From Antedon mediterranea (lineage: Eukaryota; Echinodermata; Crinoidea; Comatulida; Antedonidae): 64,000 nt of DNA. The DNA lies in NCBI RefSeq assembly GCF_964355755.1, contig NC_092671.1, forward strand, positions 12,626,501-12,690,500, in the 5' to 3' direction. Within the stretch, counting starts at the first letter, position 1; each line of letters begins with the position of its first letter. Under the pieces are notes generated by a model. The model saw only the letters and a program-made list of their open reading frames with translations, searched no databases and had not been told where the DNA came from. The position numbers and the translations under genes are program-made. Below, one piece after another: positions 52,901 to 61,900 of the stretch.

Positions 52901-55900
52901 CGACCAACAATTGCTAGACCACCATACAGTGAGTTCTAGATTATATTCCAGTGTGGTATATAATTCTTTTTGAGCAGTTTTGTACATTTTTTACAATTTC
53001 ATTTTCAAATGTATATTTTTTAATAGTATTATATCAACTAATGCTAATAATTTTTAAGGTAAAGTATTTAATACTTCATTAAATGCTGTCATACAAACAA
53101 ATGTGTTAAATTAATATGCTTTCAGTTATAAAACTCATAGCTATATTACTTTGTCCAACACAGATGTTCCAGAAAGCCCAAGCGTACCAATAGTGTCAGA
53201 TATCCAAGCTACGTCTGTGACTTTGACATGGACACCACCAGCTTCAGATGGCGGAAGTCCAATTACAGGCTACATAATTGAAAAACGAGAAACCAACAAG
53301 ACTTGGGTAATGGCAACCAGAAATCTTGTTCCTGGTACAAAGTATACAGTTACTAGCCTAAGACAAAATGCAGAGTATGAATTCCGAGTTACGGCAGAGA
53401 ACAAGGCTGGTGCAGGAAAGCCAAGCCAGCCATCAGAAGCAGTGATTGTGAAACCTCCTTATTGTAAGTTGTTACTGATATTGTGTGAAATAAAGCAAAG
53501 GTGTTGAAAATAGCTTTATGAAGTTTATACAACATATTTGTGTATTCATTAGAAGGAATGATTAATTATTCTTACAGCTACCCCAAGTGCTCCAGAAACA
53601 TTAGTGTGCTCCAACATCAATGCAACCACTGTTACCGTGACATGGGAAGCACCGTCAGATGATGGTGGTTCACCAATTACTGGCTACGTTCTGGAGTACA
53701 AGCAAGACTTTGGATCTCGTTGGATTAAACATCCAAAAAGTATTACAGGAACTTCTCATAAGGTCCAGACGCTACTTGAAGGTTCAGAGTACATATTTAG
53801 GGTATCAGCTGAAAATAAGGCTGGGGTTGGAAAACCAAGTAAACAATCAAGCTCCTTCACAGCAAAACTTCCATACGGTAATTATATTTATCGCTTCAAA
53901 ATCTTCTAAAACCAAACATACTGATTTCAACCTCTCAATTCATTAGCTCACTAAAAACAAATTATCAAACAACACATTCATATATATGAGTTACTGACAA
54001 CAATCCAACATACAGTACTATTTATATAATTTCTTTATTATCTAGAACCACCAGGAACACCCAGCCCGCCACATGTCTCCAACATTACATCAAAATCCGC
54101 AATGGTAGCCTGGAATCCACCTTCAAATGATGGCGGTTCTCCTATAACTGGCTATATTATTGAAAAGAGAGATAGCTTCTCTAAACGATGGGTGAAAGCA
54201 GTGGATGTTGATAAGGATGTGACAACCAAAACAGTAAAATTAGATCCGTCATACGAATTTGAGTTTCGTGTATCTGCAGTGAATAAGGCTGGTGCTGGGA
54301 AACCAAGTTTACCATCACAGAAATTTGTTGCAAGAGAACCATATGGTAAAACTTTATTTATATTTCTTGAGATCACTAACTGTGTAGACTCTACATGAAT
54401 CTCTACATATGCCATTACCCCCAAATATGGATGCCCCTCGAAAGGACAATAGAATAGTTCAGGCACCGTAGCTTGCTGTATAAAACACACTCATTAATTT
54501 TGTTTTCAGGTTTTTGGTTCATACTTGTTTGAAATATAGAAAGTGGGAAAATTATCAAAGGATTGAGTGCAATATAAAGCAAGAACAACATTATTTTAAT
54601 TTTTTTTTAAATTAAATTTCAGATGTTCCAGATTCACCTAGCCAGCCAAAGATATCTGATGTTTCGTCAGAATCAGTAGTTCTTGAATGGACTGCTCCAA
54701 AAGATGATGGAGGAAGTCCTATTCTGGAATATGTAGTCGAAAAACACGATCTTACCACCGGACGTTTTACCAAAATACCAATAAAGACTGTACCTGTGCC
54801 AAATATGTCTGCTAAGATTACTGATTTGGTTTCTGAAAGAAAATACAACTTCCGTGTCATTGCTGTCAACAAGGCAGGAGAGAGCAAACCAAGTGATAAT
54901 GTTAGCTGTACTGTTAAACTTCCATATGATGTTCCATCTCAACCGGGAGTACCAGAAATTATAAAGACTGATGAGGTAGAGATGACCATAAACTGGCAGA
55001 AACCAAGGTCAGATGGTGGAAGTCCAATAACAGGGTATATGATTGAACAGAAAGACGCAGTGGCAATAAAATGGACCAAAGTTAACAGAGTTCCAATTCA
55101 GGATCTCGAATATAAAATTAAAGGATTAACTCAGGGAAATTCATATCAATTCCGTGTGACTGCTGTTAATAAGGCAGGAGAAAGTAAACCCAGTGATGGA
55201 TCAGAATCAAGAATTGCTAAACTACCATATAGTAAGAACAATGCTTTTCAATGTGCATGTTTACAGAACAAAATAGCATGCAATTATAAGGTGTAACTGT
55301 TTATTATATTTTTATTGCTTATCCATTGCTTCTCCTCTTCCTGGGACCTGTACACTATACACTATGTTGCAAAAATGTAACCTAATTTCGTTACTGCTTT
55401 CAGATCCACCTGGTAAACCAGAAGACCTTCATATAACCGAAGTCGATGCAACATCGATTTCTTTGAAATGGCAGCCTCCGGTACAAGATGGCGGTTCACC
55501 GGTCATGGGATATTACATTGAGAAGAAAGAACATTTCAGCACTCGGTGGATACGCATCAACAGAACAGCAGTCATAGATACAGCATTTGTAGCGCACGAT
55601 ATCCGTGAGGGACTAGAGTATGAATTTAGAGTGGCTGCTGTAAATAAGGCTGGTGTTGGTGAGCCTAGTGATACAACACAGCCTACTATTGCAAAACATC
55701 CATATGGTAAATTTTACATTTAATTTTGATAATAATTTATAGAGAGTACGTTGTGTGTACTTTGATTGTTTTATTAATGAATTAACCTAAATTGCTAATA
55801 TACTATATTATTTCTATGATAATTCAAACACTCATTCACAATCACATATTTGTTTACTTTAGTTGTTCCTGAAACACCTGGTACACCTATTTTGTCTAAC

Positions 55901-58900
55901 ATATCTCCGAAATCTATGACAGTTACTTGGACTCCACCAGTGTCAGACGGTGGTAGTCCTATAAGCGGATATATAATAGAAAAGAAAGAACCTATGCTTA
56001 GCCGTTGGACACAAGTGGAACAGTTATTGGGAACTACATGTATAGTAACTGGCCTCAATGAGGGCAGTGAATATCAATTTAGGGTGATAGCAACAAACAA
56101 AGCTGGTAAGAGTAAACCAAGCAATGCCAGTGAGTCCAAAGTAGCAAAACATCCATATGGTGAGTACATTTGTAAATAATGTATATGGAAGATTTTTCAC
56201 ATGTCATGTTTGAGAGTGTTTCAACCCATATTGTTAATAACTAAACTTATTCTTTTGCTTTACTACAGATGTCCCAGGACCGCCAGAGCGACCTGAAATA
56301 TCATCAGTGACTGAAAAATCAGTCTCATTAACTTGGAAACCACCTTCTTCAGATGGAGGCTCACCTATTACAGGATATATAATTCAAAAGAAAGATAAAC
56401 ATTCTTCACGCTGGTCCTCTGTTAATCAGGCTCCAATTACTAACAAGATGATAACAGTTGATAAGCTAACAACTGGCATGGAGTATCAGTTTAGGGTACT
56501 TGCTGAAAATAAAGCAGGACTAGGTCCAGCCAGTGATCATTCTAAAACAGCTATACCAAAACTTCCATATGGTAAGGAAAATATTATTAGTCTCTGTAAA
56601 AGAATGTTTTGGTATTTATATTATTGTACTATTTATTGGAATATTATATAGAAACAGTACACTTTCTTTGATTGTAAATGGTTCTGATAACCCTACTCTA
56701 CTACTTTTTTAAAGATCCCCCTGGTCCACCTTCTGCTCCAATACTTGATGATATTACTGAGAAGACAATGGCATTGTCATGGTCTCCACCAAGAATTGAC
56801 GGAGGTGCACGAATCACCGGATACACAGTAGAGCAATGCGAAGGCTATTCTATGAAATGGACTAAAGTGGCATCAGTGATGGATCCAAGGTGCATTGTTA
56901 CTGATCTCAAAACAGGTGGCCAGTATGAGTTTCGTGTTAGTGCAGAGAACAAAGCAGGTATTGGCCCTGCAAGTGAACCATCTGACAGAGCTACTGCAAA
57001 ATCACCATTTGGTAAATTTGTTTGTTTCGTTTTTTAATTCAAATTAATCATTAAATTCTTAAACTACTTTCAATTAATTCAAGATATCAACAATATTCCT
57101 ACAGTACTAGTCAACATTATTTTCAACATGGCTATTTCAATTTTTCAGACCTACCTGGGCAACCCGGTATGCCTGAAGTAGTCTCAGTTACACAATCAAG
57201 CATATCATTAACATGGTCAGCTCCTTCATCTGATGGTGGAAGTCCAATAATAAATTATGTTGTTGAAAAAGCCGAGAAGTTCAGTTCTAGATACACAAAG
57301 GTCAACACATCACCAGTGTCTGAATGTTCTTACAATGTAACCGACCTTGATCAGAACTCTGAGTACCAATTCCGTGTATCTGCAGAAAATAAAGAAGGTG
57401 TTGGTAGACCTAGTCATTCGACAGGATTTGTACGATTAGCGAGTATGTTTTTTTTTTTAAACTTTATTGAATAGTCTTATGTCAGGTGTGAATTATAGCA
57501 TAAGTTTTATATTATAATACCCATATAACTTTATTTTATATTATTGTTATCTTTAGTTGCACCACAACTGGATTTCAACAAATACCGTGATGTCATAATT
57601 GTGAAAGTAGGAACAACATTCCATATTGACATTCCATGGAAAGCGTACCCAACTCCGACTGTATCATGGAAGAAAGAAGGCATGTCAATTGAAAGTACAA
57701 CAAGAGTTAAAATTGACACAAGTGAGAGGAGTACTGTAGTAACTGCAAAGAACTGCGTAAAAAGTGATGAAGGTACTTACGAGCTCTCTGTAGTCAATAG
57801 TTGTGGTGAAGCTTCAGCTACAGTCAAAGTTCAAGTACAAGACAAGCCAGGACGACCTGTGGGACCTGTGCAGTTACGAGATGTCAATAGTACCGAGGTT
57901 ACAGTTAGCTGGAACCCTCCTGTAGATGACGGAGGATGTCGTGTTACTCATTATATAATTGAAAAACGAGACACTAAAAGAACATCTTGGTCTCGTGTAC
58001 CCTTGAAAATACCTGATTGCTCCCATCGGGTACAGAACCTATTAGAAGGAAATGAGTATATCTTTAGAATTGTGGCTGTTAACAAGATCGGTGAAAGTGA
58101 TCCACTTGAGGGTGCGCAATCAGCTGTTTTAAAGAGTAAATTTGGTAAGTTTCTATTGTGACTGCTGTAGTAACATTAAATTCATGTCAAGTCATGTAAT
58201 TTTTATGCTATTTCCTGTATTAATGCCATGCCATGGTGCATATTTTTATGAATCACGGATTTGTATTTATTATCTTTCAGACAAACCAAGTGTTGTAAAA
58301 ATACCACAAGTTTCAGACGTTACCAGTGATTCTGCAATGCTTTCCTGGTCTGCACCATCAAGCGATGGGGGTACTCCACTTACTGGATATATTGTTGAGA
58401 AGAAAGAAATTGGCAATACAATGTGGACAAAGGTAGCACATACTCAGCCAAAAGAACTAAAGTACCGGGTTAGCAGGCTAAACAAAGGATCACATTACGA
58501 ATTCCGTGTTGCCGCTGAGAACAAAGTTGGTGCCGGTCCATTTAGTCCACCAACAGATGCAGTAAAAGCAGAAGAAGCATCAGGTTAGATTTAATTTGTT
58601 AATTAAGAAAAATCACTTTTATTTTAATATAATATATTCATTGGAAAAAGCTTAATAGTATTTAAACAGATAAGTATATTTTATATATTCTTCTTTCCAG
58701 TTAAACCAACCATTGATATTAAACCTGATTCGATTTCAACCAATTCTGGAACTACTATTACTGTTCATGTTCCATTTGGGGGATATCCGACACCAAAAGT
58801 TAAATGGAGCAAAAATGGAATTGAAATTGTTCCAAGTATACGTACAAAGATTGAATCATCAAGCAATGCCACTGTGTTTACCATAAAAAACAGTGACCGA

Positions 58901-61900
58901 TCAGATAGTGGTGCGTATAATATAACTATCAGTAATGAACTTGGTAAGGACTCAGCAGAGTTTAATATAGAAGTCTTCAACGTTCCTGGACCACCAGAAG
59001 GTCCATTGGGTTACAGTAATGTGAACGAAAGTTGTGTTACTTTGATTTGGAAGCCTCCAAAAGATGATGGCGGTGAGAGAATTTCAACGTACATTGTTGA
59101 AAAACGTGAAGAAGGACATCACAGATTTCATCCAGTTACAAAAGACCTTATATTAAAACCATCATATCGAGTGAAAGGACTGACAGAAGATAGACGCTAT
59201 CAATTCAGAGTGTTGGCACGTAACAAGCATGGTAATAGTGAACCATTGGAGGGTGATCGCATCCGGCCTCGAGGAAATTATGGTAAGCAAAATTTACAGC
59301 TATGATGTTACACAATGATGTAATGATAACTAATCAAATTTAATATTTTATTATTAAATATTTTTTGGTTTAATTTGCAGTTGTTCCAGATGCACCCTCT
59401 ACTCCAGAAATTAGTTCTATTACATCAGAGTCAATGGCACTAAGTTGGTCTCCACCACTAAGAGATGGTGGAACACCAGTTACGAGTTACATTCTTGAAA
59501 TGCGACAGACCACAAGTTCCCGGTGGACAAGAGCATCATTATCACCTATTCAAAATACATTTTACAAAGTATCACGACTCAGTAAAGGGTCCGAGTATGA
59601 ATTTAGGGTGGTGGCTGTTAATAAAGCTGGTGAAAGTGAACCTAGTGAGCCTTCCAACTCAGTTACAGCCGAGAATCCTCCAGGTAAAATTCATTATAAA
59701 TATAGGAAGTGTATTGTTGCCACAATATTTACCATCGAAATGTGAAAGATAAATAAAATGTATATTTATGTCTTTCAGTTGCTCCAAAGTTCAAACTTGA
59801 TTTATCTGCTCATAGAGAAATAACTACACGTGCTGGAATTATGTTCCGAATAGATATACCATATGAAGGAACACCAAAACCAGTCATGAAATGGGTAAAA
59901 GATGATACTCCAATTACACCAACAACTAGAATAAGTGTTGAACAGTCGGATTACAGTGCTATTGTTGTAGCACGAAAAGCAGAACGTGCTGACAGTGGAA
60001 CCTATACAGTTACTGCTACCAATAAGGCTGGACAGGACACTGCATCAACTCTTGTAAGAGTCGTTGATAGGCCTGAACCACCTCAAGGGCCTCTTGAAGT
60101 TGTGAAGTTGGACAGTGAGAGTGTAACTTTGTCATGGAGTCTTCCCGAGGATGACGGTGGTAGCCCTATTATCTGCTACTTGTTAGAAAAACGAGATTCA
60201 TCATTGAAAATGTGGAGTAAAGTTTCAACATCACTTAGTGAATTGAAAACTACAGTACCAAAGCTTATTGAAGGAAATGAATACCAATTCAGAGTTCGCG
60301 CTGAAAACAAGTATGGAGTTAGTGAACCTCTAGAAGGCGATAAAGTCATTCCAAAAGGAGATTACAGTAAGCTTTTTTTAAATTATGAGATAATACCCCA
60401 TTTATTTGCTTCTTTGTAATATATTATGCATTTATTGCATTATTTATTTTTTTAAACTAAAAATGGTTTTTCTCATTAATGATCGTAACATATATTTTGA
60501 ACTAAATAATTCATTTTCTTCCTTAATAGGTGTTCCTGGAAAAGCAGGTACTCCAGCTATTAGTAACATACAGGAAGATTCTGCAACACTTACTTGGACT
60601 CCTCCAAGAAGCGATGGTAGAACCCCTATAACAGGTTATATTGTTGAAAAGAAGAACCAGTCAATGCAGAGTTGGGCTAAAGCTTCGATACCTCACATTA
60701 CTGAAACTACATGTAGAGTTATACGCCTGATTACGAATACAAAATATGAGTTTCGTATAATAGCTGTCAACAAAGCTGGAATGGGTGAACCGAGCGACGC
60801 CTCTTCACCAGTTATGATTGAACGACCAGCTGGTAAGTATAATAGGTGTAATAGTGAAAATCCTAATTTTAACATTTATAATATCCATTTTGTGTACTGG
60901 TTCTTCGATTCAGTCTAATGCCTAAATGAATTCCATTTTATTCCCAGCTGCTCCTAAACTTGATCTTGGTCAATGTAAAGATATTGTTGCACTAGCAGGA
61001 TCAGTTTTCCATCTAGACGTTTCATGTAGAGGAACACCTACACCAACCACTTCATGGTTTAAAAACAATACACCAGTTGTAGAGGACCTTAGAATCCGTA
61101 CCTCAACAACACCCTACGGGACCGTTCTGACAGTAAAGAACTGTGTACGCAATGACGGGGGAGATTACAAAATAACTGTTGAGAACAAGGCAGGAGTAGA
61201 TTCCGGTATTATCAAAGTAACTGTATTAGGTAAGCTTATTTTTTCTCCTTAATTTTCTCATCTTGTTTTACATTATCATTTCAGAATTTAACTGGATGAA
61301 TGTTTTTGCCTTTTTGTTAAAAGTGATTCAATATCTTACATAAATTTGCTTTGCAGTAGATTAACATTACTTATTCATTGGAAACTGCAATACAATTTTA
61401 GCAACATCAATATGAGCAGTAATACATTGTACAATAGGACAATCAATATTTATTCATTCTTCTTTGCACATAGTACTTGATATAGCTTCTACTGGGTATT
61501 TATGTCATGTTTTTTATTATTACAGATAAACCAGGAAAACCAGAAGGTCCATTGGGCATTACATGTACAACCAAAGATTCAGTATTACTGTCATGGAATC
61601 CTCCTCTTGATGATGGAGGAAGTGAAGTAACTAATTACATCATTGAAAAATGTGAAGCTGATAGGCTAACATGGACAAGAGTATCATCATCTGTAACAGG
61701 CTTAAAATACACTGTAACCAATCTCCCAGAGGGTCAAAGGTTCAACTTCAGAATTAGGGCACAGAATAAACATGGACAAGGAGAGCCATTGGAGTCTGAT
61801 CGGGCTATATTGATTAAGAGTCCATACGGTAAGCTAAAAATTATACATTTTTATATTTTGAGACTAATTCGGTACAATAGCTGGCAATCTAAATTATTTA

